Origin: Saccharomyces uvarum
Lineage: Eukaryota > Ascomycota > Saccharomycetes > Saccharomycetales > Saccharomycetaceae
Direction of reading: 5' to 3'
Assembly: GCA_947243795.1 (NCBI GenBank)
Contig: OX365939.1
Coordinates: 186,001 to 250,000 of the forward strand
DNA: 64,000 nt
The position numbers and the translations under genes are program-made. Of the stretch, positions 31,894 through 41,408 are shown piece by piece (position 1 is the stretch's first letter; every line of letters begins with the position of its first letter). Under the pieces are notes generated by a model. That model was given only the letters and a program-made list of their open reading frames with translations, had not been told where the DNA came from and ran no database searches.

Positions 31894-32517
31894 CTAAACC
31901 TGTTGATTTACTTTCATTCCAAGCATCGCTTCCTGTTCCTCACCATCGTCATTCACTTGAAGAGGTCCATTATGTAAACTCAACTGGTTACCATAAAAGA
32001 CAAAAAGGATGGTGCTACAAATTGCGCTCAGCTGCCAGCCGAATAGCTGCGATAGTCGGTATAAGTCAAAAGTTTGGTCAGTTTCAAAAAAGAAATCTAT
32101 TTTCATAACCGAATAAATTGCAAAAGTCAGCGTTGCTAGTAATTGTAGCAAATGCTTCAATTTAAACCATTTTGGATGTTGCCTTCTAGCAGTACAGTGA
32201 GAGCATATAACTTTCGAACATCTTTTTGGCTCTCTTTTATTGTGCTTCTTCAATAGTCCATTTTTCCATAATAAGAAAAGATAAACCACGAGAATGAGAA
32301 GCGTCATAAAAATCAAGGCTGACTGCACAATCATAAAGTCGATGACCTTTGGATACTTTTCCTCTAGATAAAATAATGATGGCGTCATAAGATCTACTCC
32401 ATAACAAACGCAAATAGTCATTTTCGATAGTTTCTCAACAATTAAAAAAAATTTGGATTTAGGAATCTCATCCTGGCTTATGGCAGTACTAGGCTCTATC
32501 TCTTTGGTGTTTTTCAT
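31894..32517 (-). CDS. YLR036C: Uncharacterised membrane protein YLR036C
   Basis: A 207-residue protein matching the position of S. cerevisiae YLR036C (203 residues as I recall), which is listed as a genome-duplication paralogue of YIL089W, an ER/vacuole protein of unknown role. Three membrane segments stand out, at about residues 60-84 (FMIVQSALIFMTLLILVVYLFLLW), 122-142 and 157-176, with a weaker hydrophobic stretch at 33-50. Between the first two is a basic, cysteine-containing loop (KHNKREPKRCSKVICSHCTARRQHPK). No catalytic motif is seen. The ATG at 32517 is the first in frame. Function unknown. Confidence 0.85.
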   Translation of the reverse strand: MKNTKEIEPSTAISQDEIPKSKFFLIVEKLSKMTICVCYGVDLMTPSLFYLEEKYPKVIDFMIVQSALIFMTLLILVVYLFLLWKNGLLKKHNKREPKRCSKVICSHCTARRQHPKWFKLKHLLQLLATLTFAIYSVMKIDFFFETDQTFDLYRLSQLFGWQLSAICSTILFVFYGNQLSLHNGPLQVNDDGEEQEAMLGMKVNQQV

Positions 32518-33039
32518 TGTGCAATGTCAATGATGGATCCTTTAAGGTTGTGTGGGGGTTGTGAGGTAAGAGGTAAATGATAACGAATACTTATATCTGA
32601 ATACGCTTAGGCTGGGGAGCAGTTTTTTTGATAAAAATGCAACTCCCTGAAATAGAAATAGATTCCAAATTAAAAAATAAGCTTTTTTCATAAATGACTA
32701 TATCGCGACTAACGCAATGTAAGATTCTTTATGTATACGTATTAAAGAGTGAGCTGAAGCTTATTATGGAATATCAGTAAGCGTAAGCTTATTTCGCCAT
32801 TGCTGTGCAAAAAGATAGTACAAATAAAAACAACTGACAAATAAAGCTTATAAAAGAAAAACTTTATATAATTATGTTTTGCAAAACGGTCTAAAGGAGT
32901 TCAAATTGATCAAAAAGGCTTATAATTTTAATATACATATTCATATACACATATCGAGCTATTTATGCCATCAAAATCTTATTTAATTTTTTTCGTAAAA
33001 CTTCCTAATTTCTATAGGATTCTATTCGTAAGGAGCAGT
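32518..33039. other. Intergenic, YLR036C promoter and PAU23 3' flank
   Basis: AT-rich 522-bp spacer. Short repeats of AAGCTTATT occur near 32757 and 32785. A frame at 32965-33168 is the antisense of the PAU23 3' end. No gene supported. Confidence 0.6.
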
Positions 33040-33414
33040 CTATTTTGGGACAGCAGTGTAGATACCGTCCTTGGACAAAGCACTAGAGATGGCTGGTCTC
33101 AATCTAGTGGAGTACCATGGGACACCAGTGATCATTCTGGTGACTTGGTCTGCGGCAACACCAGTTAACATGGTGGTGAAGTCACCGTAGTTGAAAACGG
33201 CTTCAGCAACTTCAACTGGGTAGGTTTCGGTTGGGTGAGCAGCTTGGAACAAGTAGTATTGAGCCAAATGAGCTCTGATATCGGAGACGTAGACACCTAA
33301 TTCAACCAAGTTAACTCTTTCGTCGGATGGAGATAGAGTGGTGGTGGCTGGGGCAGCGGCGACACCGGCGGCGATGGCGGCGACACCAGCAGCGATTGAA
33401 GTTAATTTGACCAT
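33040..33414 (-). CDS. PAU23: Seripauperin-family mannoprotein Pau23
   Basis: The 124-residue protein is a seripauperin of the SRP1/TIP1 cell-wall family, induced by anaerobiosis and cold and repressed by heme. It has an N-terminal signal peptide ([21 protein letters not shown]) and the family core from [44 protein letters not shown] to [19 protein letters not shown]. It lacks the serine-rich GPI tail of TIR proteins. Synteny points to PAU23 (DAN2); most other members are subtelomeric, so this internal copy is useful for orthology. Gene conversion among PAU copies is common, so protein identity alone would not place it. The upstream region has sterol/anoxia elements and a TATA box. Confidence 0.93.
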   Translation of the reverse strand: MVKLTSIAAGVAAIAAGVAAAPATTTLSPSDERVNLVELGVYVSDIRAHLAQYYLFQAAHPTETYPVEVAEAVFNYGDFTTMLTGVAADQVTRMITGVPWYSTRLRPAISSALSKDGIYTAVPK

Positions 33415-33523
33415 TGTGTTTGGTTGTTTTTGAGTGATTGTTTTAGTGGTTTTTTGGTTGTGTTATATCAGCTGGAAAGAAATGAATGAGGTATACTTCC
33501 AAAGATAGCTGATCAAAGCTGCT

Positions 33524-33532
33524 CTATTTATA
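33524..33532 (-). promoter_or_regulatory. PAU23 TATA box
   Basis: TATAAATAG on the minus strand, 110 bp before the ATG, the usual distance and form for a strongly inducible yeast gene. Confidence 0.75.
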
Positions 33533-33621
33533 TGGCTTCCTTGACCAGCTACTGCCCAAACGACCTACTGGACGCACTATCACACCTCACACACTTTGTC
33601 ACTATGGAAATGCTCTTGTTC

Positions 33622-33629
33622 CTGAACGA
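33622..33629 (-). promoter_or_regulatory. Upc2-type sterol/anoxia element (AR1) upstream of PAU23
   Basis: On the minus strand the site reads TCGTTCAG, a perfect match to the AR1 consensus TCGTTYAG bound by Upc2/Ecm22 and found in DAN/TIR/PAU promoters. A near match, TCGTTCAA, occurs on the plus strand at 33808-33815. About 210 bp upstream of the PAU23 ATG. Fits hypoxic induction. Confidence 0.65.
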
Positions 33630-34402
33630 TGCCCTTTAAACAGACCTCGTACATGAAGGCACCCTTTCTATTATCTATATTATTTCGTATGCACAAGATG
33701 CAATAATGCTGACTATAGGGAAGGCACGATGAAAGAACCCTTTGCGTGCATGTACCGCTGCCATATTTGGCCAAGCACTAGAGCCGGAATCTAATTTGGT
33801 TGGACCCTCGTTCAAGGGCCGTCGTCTAAGCCTTGGCGCTAAACGGTTGCCAGTAAGAAAATCGGAGCTATTCCTTTCCCCAGATTAGAAACTTGCAAAA
33901 ACTACTATGTGTGCTGGGAGTCGTACTCTCTAGGGGTGTTTACACGGAAAGGCACCTGTACGACATATCATCAGAGCTGTTGTCAAAGTATTGCAAGGCA
34001 CTATATGACGCCTGGTCTTGAAACGATTAGGCTCTACATGGTACAGAGCAAGCCGAATTTCTGCAAGATATGTATTTGCGTGAGTAGTGACGGCTTCCTC
34101 ACCTGTATCTACTTGAGCACTGTGCGATTGGCTCCCTCTTTTGAAAATTTCTTTCTTACTGAAACTTTAAGAGTACTTTCCAACTATGGTAAGGTCCACC
34201 AGACTCAGCGCGGCTAAGTTTGCGATATTTACAAAAGGGATACGGAAGGCCAATTCAACAAGTTTGAAAGGTAAATGTAAAGTTTTGACACCTGTGTGCT
34301 ATATTTCTCCTTTACGACGAGAAGGTTTCAATACACACCATTACGTATGATTGGTTCTACCTCTTGTCTTGTCCGGTGCTTCGCATTCGCTAAATCGGGA
34401 AA

Positions 34403-34425
34403 CGAGTAATCGAGTAATCGAGTAA
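34403..34425. repeat. Short tandem repeat, unit CGAGTAAT
   Basis: Nearly three direct copies of an 8-bp unit in the PAU23-COX12 gap. No function implied. Confidence 0.8.
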
Positions 34426-35209
34426 AAGTCATATAATAGGTTCGATGGGTTTCCCTATCCAGTATGTTCCTATGAGTTCGTTTGATTGGATGAGGAGTTG
34501 TCAATTCATCGTTTGAATGAAAAATTAATTTACAATAAAAGTAGTACTGAGATGCTACAAGAAAATAGAGCATCGGACATTGACTGTCACTTAGCTAGCA
34601 GTATTTCTTCCGTTGTATAATTCATTGACGTCACGAGATTAGTGGTCCAGTCTTAAAGTAGCAGACTGTTACCAATGTTATTCTAATGATGAGATATCTC
34701 TGTCACTATTTAAGTTACCAGACACCTATGAATGGATATTACGGTAACAGTTCTTCCTAAAGGCATACCGCTTCGCATATAGTAGATATTTATTGTCTGT
34801 GGTCATATACCGCTGCTTTCTGCTAAGAGAGTTTGAGAACTCGGCGAACGTGTATATTTGGTCGATCGAATGAAGAGTAGGACATTCCCAGTTTCGGCTA
34901 TCCTTTAGGTGACCAATATCAACGGTAACTAATGACTACAAGAAAACTTGAACATATTCTTAAAACAAAAGAGTTTGTTTTTTTTCATTTATCGTTGAAG
35001 TATTTACCAGTAGTTCAGAAAGGGGCCTTATTACAAAACTATGGGCTACCGAACGTACACATTAGGGCCATGTATGTGTCATATACTCTTCTACCCTCTA
35101 CTCTAAACAATGTAAGAGTAGAGTGTTGTCTCGACTTCAAAAGCATTTTTTTACTGTTACAATAGAAAATACTATTATTTGTTTGTTGGAATTTTTGAAA
35201 TTCTGTTGC

Positions 35210-35614
35210 TCAGTGATGGCTTTCAGTCATCTTCGTAGATCTCTTTCGGAATTTCCGACAGTCCGGTCTTGGGTCTATTTGAATCAGGACCGTGTGTAAT
35301 AGTTTCTTATCGAATGCTGATGTCGCCAGCAGTAGCGTACCTCGATCTCTTCCACCCTTCTTTGTCCTTAATTTAGAAGCATAATAGCCATCGGTTATAT
35401 TTATACCTCCGCGAATACTCTTGGCATCAAACTCCTTAAACACGCCTCTAGCTGTGACAACAATTTGTCTATTTCTATATGGATATCGTAAGGCGCCACA
35501 ATCTATCAGGTTGTCTTTCTGGGTTTCATTTATAATAAACTCATTAATGTTAGGGTGGGTTTGGAAAAGTAAATATGACACTATCCGAGCTGGTTCTGTG
35601 TTTAGATATAGTAT
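35210..35614 (-). pseudogene. Orphan protein-like frame, no start codon
   Basis: The minus strand is open here for about 135 codons and the translation looks like real protein (for example NRQIVVTARGVFKEFDAKSIRGG and GGRDRGTLLLATSAFD), with charged and hydrophobic residues evenly mixed. The only ATG lies about six codons before the end, so yeast could not translate it as a normal gene. The 5' end abuts an AAAAT-rich tract. A second open, protein-like stretch ending in ANILTRNLKKQNK lies on the same strand at about 35690-35855. I do not recognise either. They could be remains of an old gene, a spliced exon, or chance. Treat as tentative. Confidence 0.3.
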
Positions 35615-35620
35615 CTACTA

Positions 35621-35660
35621 TAAATAAAATAAAATAAAATAAAAAATAATATAAAAATAA
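35621..35660. repeat. AAAAT-type low-complexity repeat
   Basis: Five-base A/T repeats followed by irregular A/T sequence, next to the orphan frame. Likely a slippage-prone tract. Confidence 0.8.
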
Positions 35661-35882
35661 CATCTTAATACTCTACGCTATTCTTATTTGTTTTGTTTTT
35701 TTAAGTTTCTAGTAAGGATATTGGCTGCATTATTTAACATTTGGTCAGCATATCCCCCATTGTTGCTTTTCATAAAGATATCTTCTATGCGTGTAGATCC
35801 ACTACGCAGGCATGAAATTCCGGAAGTAATATTGATAAAAGTGGTATAAAAAGACTAAGTGTTAATTATTAAACAAATAATC

Positions 35883-36134
35883 TTAATCCACATTGATATC
35901 ACCTGCAAATATACCCTTTTCTCTTTGATCATCCCACTTTTCAATCCAATCTAGGGGACATAAAGCATTGTAGGTCTTCCAGAACACCTTACATGGAGCA
36001 AAATCTTCACCCTTCATATTGATACACTTGTGGTAATCCACATAAGACTGCCAGCAATGTTTAGTTTGATTTTGTTGAGGGAATCTGGCATCGAAACCAA
36101 CTGTGTGTAATGGGGAGTTTTCTTGATCAGCCAT
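35883..36134 (-). CDS. COX12: Cytochrome c oxidase subunit Cox12 (VIb)
   Basis: Cox12 is the peripheral subunit VIb of respiratory complex IV, in the intermembrane space. The 83-residue product matches the family length. It has the twin-cysteine helix pair: Cys27 and Cys37 (CX9C) and Cys48 and Cys59 (CX10C) within HCWQSYVDYHKCINMKGEDFAPCKVFWKTYNALCPLDW, oxidised by Mia40. No cleavable presequence is seen, as expected for this import route. The ATG at 36134 gives MADQENSPLHTVGFDARFPQQNQTK, typical of the family. It is 268 bp from the RIC1 stop, in the same direction. Confidence 0.97.
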   Translation of the reverse strand: MADQENSPLHTVGFDARFPQQNQTKHCWQSYVDYHKCINMKGEDFAPCKVFWKTYNALCPLDWIEKWDDQREKGIFAGDINVD

Positions 36135-36402
36135 ATCTAATATTCTGAGTTTGTTTCAATTCTGTGAGAACAAATGACTTTCTGTTTTCTAATTAAATAA
36201 ATCTTTGTTCCTCTGATAGCTCTCTTTTGATGTCAACTTCTCTAGTTTAGCACACCTTCCATCACCTTTTAAAGATTCGAAGGGATGGGGATATCGGCGA
36301 AAAATACGCGCGACCGCTTTCCGGTAACTGATTGGTCAATACTTACATTAACTTGATATAAAGCGTATACAGTTTAGAATACATTGTATCACATGGGCAG
36401 GT

Positions 36403-39400
36403 TCACTTGAGCCTCTCGAGAGCCTTCTGCACCATTTGCGTATTGTTCTCTTTGTCCAGCTCCTTAAGTAAGCGGATCAATTGGAAGCACATGTCCCATG
36501 AATCGGTAGCTTTCATTGGGTCCGTAGCATTTGCAGCACTTGTCACCAAGAGCTCCAGGACTTTTAGCATCAATTCTTCATCCTTTAATACGTTTGTGAC
36601 AGATTTATCTGAAGTTCTTGTTGATGATTCATCTGCGGTTTTGTTGTCTTTTGTTTCCGCCTCTGGCTTCTTGAAATGTAAGTCATTTACCAACTCTTTC
36701 TCATCGTAGTTCAAAAATACCAGAAGAAGTACTCCAAGCATCTTGGCCTCGTTTTCCTCTATGCATAAAGCTAATAAATCCCTTGGTGTCATCTTGAGGT
36801 TAGTGAAAAGATGGTTCCAGTATTTGGTTTCAATCTTTCTCAAACAATTACTGATGATTTCTAGCATACCACTATGGTTAGGCATTGGTGTATTTTGGTC
36901 AGAGTCGCTGTTATCATACATCTTGACCAATTTCAAGATGTCATCCAAAGAATCGTTTTGCAGTATTTTAGTAGATAAAATCTTTTCCAGTGCAAATTTA
37001 TAGTGCTTTAAAGAGCGATAGTCACTTGAAATATCTTCCAGATTTATACCATCTCTTAATTTGGCTAAGATTAATTGATCAAGGTATATTTGGTGCTTTA
37101 CCACCAATTTGGAAAATCTTGTGTTGAAAATGCAGTGAAGTGTATGTATAGTAGCGGCTTCTGGTGTAATTGATACCGGGTACAAATCTTCTTCAATTGG
37201 AACAGAAAGCAACGGTTTTTTATCATCCCATAACTCCTCTAAAGCATATATGACGTAGTTGAGACCCTGGACCAAGAATATTTCATCCTTGATAACATCA
37301 ACTATTCTTTCTATATTACTTAGCAAAGTCAAGGTTTGCCAGCCTCCTCCATTCAATTTGCCCAATTTCATGATTTTCCTATCGGCAAAAAATAATAAGC
37401 CATCTTTCATGTTCGTTATCCATTCAATTTTGTTAGGTAGTACATCGATTGGAATACTAATTTTTAGGTATTGGTAAAATCTTTTGATGAGGTTCAACCC
37501 ACTTGGATGGACAGTAGAAATTACATCAAAAACAATTGTTTGAGTATCAGTAACTAAGATAACCTCTGCTGTCTTAAATAAGGCCTCCGCCTGCTTTTCT
37601 AGAGTTTCGTTGTCCTTGGATTTTATTTTCAGTAACTTGTACCGGAATAGAGCATTAACATGTACACTAAAGACTGCCGTATTTTCTGGAATCCTGTATT
37701 CCCAAATAATGTAATCTGCCAATTCTATGTCCTTATTCGTCTCTTGGAGTGGAATTCGTAAACATTCCAGACTTGTTGAGCCATCGCTATTTTTCATATG
37801 GCAAATCAAATAGTTATCACCCAGCCAATGCAAATCTAAGACGTTTTGGTCTGCAAAACTAGACCATACATTGGTTTCCAAATTTTGAATAAGCAATATA
37901 TTTTTGTTCGACACATAAGTGGCAAGTAGTTTCAAAGAGGAGTTAATCTTTACTAAAGCGATGTGATTATTGAAGGTCTTTGTGGGAAGTTTGATGACCT
38001 GTAAGTTATCGTTATTCAAAGAGGAACTGGCCACAGGTGAATATATGATTATATCGTTATTTGTATTGGTCAATACGTAGGATTTGGGGTTCCTGAAATC
38101 GAATTGCGTCTGTTTCGTTTCTTCCCATAATTTCCAAAATTGATATTCTCCAGAATGAGATACTGTTATCAAGGATTTGTCCAGGTAAGCAAAATCAGAT
38201 ATTTCATATTTGGCTACCTTTTTTTCATCTTTATTTTCAACGTTCTCATCATCGTTATCTTCATCATAGTCGTCCTGGTCAAAATATGTGGCAAACAAAA
38301 GATTTCCAAATTCCGTATAAAAATGAATGTTACTATTATCTTCAGAAATCAGGAGCAAAATTTCATCGTTAATCTTACCACAAAGTTTTATTACAAATGG
38401 TGGTTTCCAAGAATAGCTTATTTTTTTAATTTTTGAATCAAAGCATACTATCTTTTCTTTAAAAACAATTAATAATCTCCCATTAACTTCGAGACAAGTC
38501 AGCGGTTCTTCCCGAATGTCTGGTAATGGTGTTGCTTCAATGGCTTGCTTTTCTATATCTATAATGCTTACTATGGTTTGTTTTTCCTCGGGATCATGTG
38601 ATAGAACCATTAGTTGTTTATTACACACGATGGTCTTCATTCCGTTCTTTACTTCGACTAACGAACTTTTACTGACTTTAAAGTCCAATATTGTTAATAA
38701 TTGCAATCCATGGGGAAACAGAACTATCAAAACTTCCTCATAACGCCCATCTCCAATCTTGGAAAACGTCTTGATGCCAATCATATCTATGATTTCGTAA
38801 TCAAATTTCAAGACAACTTTTAAACGAAGTTCCAGTTTTTTTACAGGAAGCTCATCGATATTTTCTTGGTTGGAAAGAAAATGTAGGAAACCCTTCTCTT
38901 TAGTTATACCAAACCCATTCTGTATAACTTTTGAAGAATTGTTCTTATCAAACACTGTGAGTGTGTCATCGTCCGTATTGAAATCATATTCGCCGCTGTT
39001 CATTTCTTCTTCGTTTATTAAAAGAGGTTCTATAACAGGTATTCCGTATTCTTTAAAAATTATCTCATTTGTGCAATTTTTTAGAATTTGGTAGGTCAAA
39101 AGAAAGTTCTTGTCAGTCATAACGTAAAATACAAGCTTCCCCTGATGCCACAATAAGTATTGTGAATCTTTTTTGGAAATAAGTCCCTCAATTATATCAT
39201 TATATGGGGCAGATCTCTTCATGGACCTGTTTTCACCAAACTCTTTGAGAGAAGCCGTGGTTCTTTCGTGACTTGCAACCAACGCCATAGGCTTGAAATT
39301 GTAAATGAGTACTCTCGTTGGAGTTAGTATAATAAGGACATTGGCCTGAGGCAGAGCCATTGACTGAAGGATATTATCGTCATTTATAGGGCCATTGTCT

Positions 39401-39462
39401 AGTTTAGTGTTGCGTGGCGGTATTTTAAGCAATTGAGGCGGGCTAATGGGCCATAAGTGCAT
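36403..39462 (-). CDS. RIC1: Ric1, subunit of the Ypt6 exchange factor
   Basis: Ric1 forms with Rgp1 the nucleotide exchange factor for the Golgi Rab Ypt6, needed for endosome-to-Golgi recycling. The start is the ATG at 39462 ([20 protein letters not shown]); the frame runs a few codons further without ATG. It gives 1019 residues, somewhat shorter than the 1056 I recall for S. cerevisiae, with the difference probably in variable acidic loops ([21 protein letters not shown] near 400 and the C-terminal linker). The N-terminal half looks like beta-propeller repeats. The C-terminal helical RIC1 domain includes [19 protein letters not shown] near 765. No breaks. Confidence 0.95.
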   Translation of the reverse strand: MHLWPISPPQLLKIPPRNTKLDNGPINDDNILQSMALPQANVLIILTPTRVLIYNFKPMALVASHERTTASLKEFGENRSMKRSAPYNDIIEGLISKKDSQYLLWHQGKLVFYVMTDKNFLLTYQILKNCTNEIIFKEYGIPVIEPLLINEEEMNSGEYDFNTDDDTLTVFDKNNSSKVIQNGFGITKEKGFLHFLSNQENIDELPVKKLELRLKVVLKFDYEIIDMIGIKTFSKIGDGRYEEVLIVLFPHGLQLLTILDFKVSKSSLVEVKNGMKTIVCNKQLMVLSHDPEEKQTIVSIIDIEKQAIEATPLPDIREEPLTCLEVNGRLLIVFKEKIVCFDSKIKKISYSWKPPFVIKLCGKINDEILLLISEDNSNIHFYTEFGNLLFATYFDQDDYDEDNDDENVENKDEKKVAKYEISDFAYLDKSLITVSHSGEYQFWKLWEETKQTQFDFRNPKSYVLTNTNNDIIIYSPVASSSLNNDNLQVIKLPTKTFNNHIALVKINSSLKLLATYVSNKNILLIQNLETNVWSSFADQNVLDLHWLGDNYLICHMKNSDGSTSLECLRIPLQETNKDIELADYIIWEYRIPENTAVFSVHVNALFRYKLLKIKSKDNETLEKQAEALFKTAEVILVTDTQTIVFDVISTVHPSGLNLIKRFYQYLKISIPIDVLPNKIEWITNMKDGLLFFADRKIMKLGKLNGGGWQTLTLLSNIERIVDVIKDEIFLVQGLNYVIYALEELWDDKKPLLSVPIEEDLYPVSITPEAATIHTLHCIFNTRFSKLVVKHQIYLDQLILAKLRDGINLEDISSDYRSLKHYKFALEKILSTKILQNDSLDDILKLVKMYDNSDSDQNTPMPNHSGMLEIISNCLRKIETKYWNHLFTNLKMTPRDLLALCIEENEAKMLGVLLLVFLNYDEKELVNDLHFKKPEAETKDNKTADESSTRTSDKSVTNVLKDEELMLKVLELLVTSAANATDPMKATDSWDMCFQLIRLLKELDKENNTQMVQKALERLK

Positions 39463-39471
39463 ATTTCCCAC

Positions 39472-39846
39472 GTATTCGAGCTTTTAACTTTGAGTTTACC
39501 ACTGTTTCCTTGCCTTTTCCTTTATAAATGCATTTAGGTGCGTTTTTTTTTTGGATTATTTGATATCTTTAAGGCGCCGGTTTTGACAAATTGACACCAT
39601 CAAGAACAAATAATTCTATATTAAAATGAAGGATCGTAAGATCCCGGCTACAATAGGCTGCAGATCGCATTTTTTATCATTGTTTCTTAATATTTGAACG
39701 TATGACACTGGCACAGTGCCGTATTTGTAATCCTTATTATAAGTTGTTATAGAATTGAATTGTCCATTTGAATAATATATATACGTATAAAAAACTGCTG
39801 TCACATAAACCATAAACGGTGTAAGTGAGCTAGCGTCACCACGAGA
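39472..39846. other. Intergenic, RIC1 promoter and AFB1 3' flank
   Basis: Spacer of 375 bp, AT-rich, with ATATATACGTATA near 39775-39788. No gene supported; a 65-codon minus frame at 39616-39813 has no features. Confidence 0.6.
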
Positions 39847-40551
39847 TCAAAGCGCTGCAGCAAGGATTCCAAATAATGCCATGGGGAAATACAGGCTATT
39901 TGCGCGCGCACCATTTTGTGATTGAGTGGTTGATGACATTGATGAAGACTTTGGTGTGGACGTTGAGGCCGTATCTTCGTTAGTATTTAAAGATGTTGAG
40001 TTATTTTGTGCCTTGGAATTTGAAAATGTGGAATGGCTTGTGCTTGCTGTGGAAGAAGCAGTTGACTTTGCTATGGAAGTAGACGCCGTCTGGCTGGAAT
40101 AAACGGAGCTAGTCTCGCTAGGCTGCGTGTCGTCTGTTAGAAAGTGTTGCGGTAGATATATGGTCGTAACCGAAGCCTTTTCTAGTAAAGAAGTATACCA
40201 TGGGAAGGCCGTAATAAATGTTTCGAATTGCGTGAACGGAAAACTCTGAGCAATATCAGATTCCAGATTAGCCGTTGAGGCCAAGTCGGCAATGTGGTAG
40301 TAATAGTCAGCAACAGCTTGAGGCAGGGTTAGATGGTTCTGCATCATGTATGAAGTATACTGTGGAAATGCGGTGTCGAAATCGTCCAAAAATGCCATGA
40401 AGAACGCCATATCTGCATCTGCAGCGGCGGACCTGGCTAGTGTATTCTCATCTGCACTGGACGTAATTGTGTTTGCACCAGAGCAATGGCTGACCAGCAA
40501 GCCTAGTAAAAAGAGGTTTTTAAAAGAGTGTAAAGCAGCAGTAAATCTCAT
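39847..40551 (-). CDS. AFB1: a-factor barrier protein Afb1
   Basis: Afb1 is secreted by MAT-alpha cells and blunts the mating pheromone a-factor. I chose the ATG at 40551, which starts a clear signal peptide (MRFTAALHSFKNLFLLGLLVSHCSGA); the longer frame to 40662 would bury it. That gives 234 residues (224 recalled for S. cerevisiae). The centre is a diverged SRP1/TIP1-family domain (DMAFFMAFLDDFDTAFPQYTSYMMQNHLTLPQAVADYYYHIADL to ITAFPWYTSLLEKA). A serine/threonine-rich stalk follows (SSVYSSQTASTSIAKSTAS), then a hydrophobic GPI-attachment tail, SLYFPMALFGILAAAL. An alpha1-Mcm1-like site lies upstream. Confidence 0.93.
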   Translation of the reverse strand: MRFTAALHSFKNLFLLGLLVSHCSGANTITSSADENTLARSAAADADMAFFMAFLDDFDTAFPQYTSYMMQNHLTLPQAVADYYYHIADLASTANLESDIAQSFPFTQFETFITAFPWYTSLLEKASVTTIYLPQHFLTDDTQPSETSSVYSSQTASTSIAKSTASSTASTSHSTFSNSKAQNNSTSLNTNEDTASTSTPKSSSMSSTTQSQNGARANSLYFPMALFGILAAAL

Positions 40552-40928
40552 TGGCGCTATTCTTCGTTTAGTGTAAGAGCTTGGTAACGGTTTGTAAATA
40601 GTTAGTTGGAAGATATGATGGATTAGCACATGATACAACAAAAATACGGTGTTAAGTACCACGAATATTATTTTTTTTCAGTAAATAAATGCTTTTTTAA
40701 CTCTTTTTTATTTCTATTTTTCATGTATTTAATTAGATGACAGCAATAAAAAATCTGCCAAGCTTTTTCCTATTTGGGCGTTCAATAGAAAAGATAGCGT
40801 TTGAGATTGTTAATAAAAAGAAAAGGCTTGAAGCAATTACTAATACTACTGAATATATGTATCATAGTTAAGGTTATGAAGAACGCGGCTTTTATTGTCT
40901 GTGAATACCTTAAACCAAAAATGTCTCT
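40552..40928. other. Intergenic, AFB1 promoter and YLR042C 3' flank
   Basis: Spacer of 377 bp holding the AFB1 promoter with the alpha1-Mcm1-like site. Otherwise AT-rich with nothing recognised. Confidence 0.6.
40727..40743 (+). promoter_or_regulatory. Possible alpha1-Mcm1 (P'Q) site upstream of AFB1
   Basis: ATTTAATTAGATGACAG combines an Mcm1 half-site-like TTAATTAG with GATGACAG, close to the alpha1 Q box (TCAATGACAG, 8 of 10). It lies about 180 bp before the AFB1 ATG, as expected for an alpha-specific gene. The sequence is degenerate, so the call is an inference. Confidence 0.5.
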
Positions 40929-41408
40929 TTAAGAAAACAAATAAGCGATTGTTTCCAACATTAAAACAAAGTAGAAACATGGCTTGATTGAACCTGCAGC
41001 ACCCGTACTTGTACTTGAGCCTATAGTGTTAGTTGTGTGGGAGCCCGTTGTGTAGTTTACTGATGAAGAAGGGGAAGATGTAAGCTGAGTGGTTATAGTA
41101 GAGTTTGCGGAGTTGTAGTCTATAGATGAGATGACGCCGGAAGTCACTTGTGGGTAGGATGAAGATCCGGTAAAATTAGCAGCTGCCAAATTATTGGTAA
41201 CAACACTGGACGAAGATGTCGTGCTTGGAAGATGAAGCAACTGATCGTTGGAACTCCCAGTGTCAAGAAAGGTGTATTGCACCTTTTGGCCCATGGCCGT
41301 GTTTAAAGTCTGAGTATTTGTGTCTGTGAGAAGTTGCGCCTGAACAACTAGTAATTGTAAGAGGACAATTGGAATAAAAGCTAGAGCACTTAATTGGCAG
41401 ATCTTCAT
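40929..41408 (-). CDS. YLR042C: GPI-anchored cell-wall protein YLR042C
   Basis: The 159-residue protein (161 recalled for S. cerevisiae) is a small cell-wall GPI protein that responds to cell-wall stress through the cell-integrity pathway in S. cerevisiae. It has an N-terminal signal peptide (MKICQLSALAFIPIVLLQLLVVQAQ). A serine/threonine-rich body follows, with several N-glycosylation sequons (NFT, NST, NYT). The C-terminus has a small-residue omega region and a hydrophobic tail (GAAGSIKPCFYFVLMLETIAYLFS). No enzymatic domain. With PAU23 and AFB1 it makes a third cell-surface gene within 9 kb. Confidence 0.88.
   Translation of the reverse strand: MKICQLSALAFIPIVLLQLLVVQAQLLTDTNTQTLNTAMGQKVQYTFLDTGSSNDQLLHLPSTTSSSSVVTNNLAAANFTGSSSYPQVTSGVISSIDYNSANSTITTQLTSSPSSSVNYTTGSHTTNTIGSSTSTGAAGSIKPCFYFVLMLETIAYLFS

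Larger units (their letters stand above)
33415..35882. other. 2.5-kb stretch without a confident gene (PAU23-COX12)
   Basis: The longest gene-poor stretch here. The left 400 bp is the PAU23 promoter. An 8-bp repeat, CGAGTAAT almost three times, is at 34403-34425, and an AAAAT-type repeat is at 35621-35660. Minus-strand frames near the right end look protein-like but lack a proper start (listed separately). I see no tRNA or LTR. Several other frames of 60-100 codons have no family features. Confidence 0.55.

Noticed and set aside
33909-34217. 102-codon plus-strand frame upstream of PAU23
   Set aside because: Lies in the promoter region, has no domain or signal, and is cysteine-rich by chance composition.
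35184-35462. TGTTG...CAACA ends resembling a small LTR
   Set aside because: The ends match only five bases, the flanks give no target-site duplication, and the interior resembles no Ty LTR I know. The stretch also overlaps the orphan protein-like frame.
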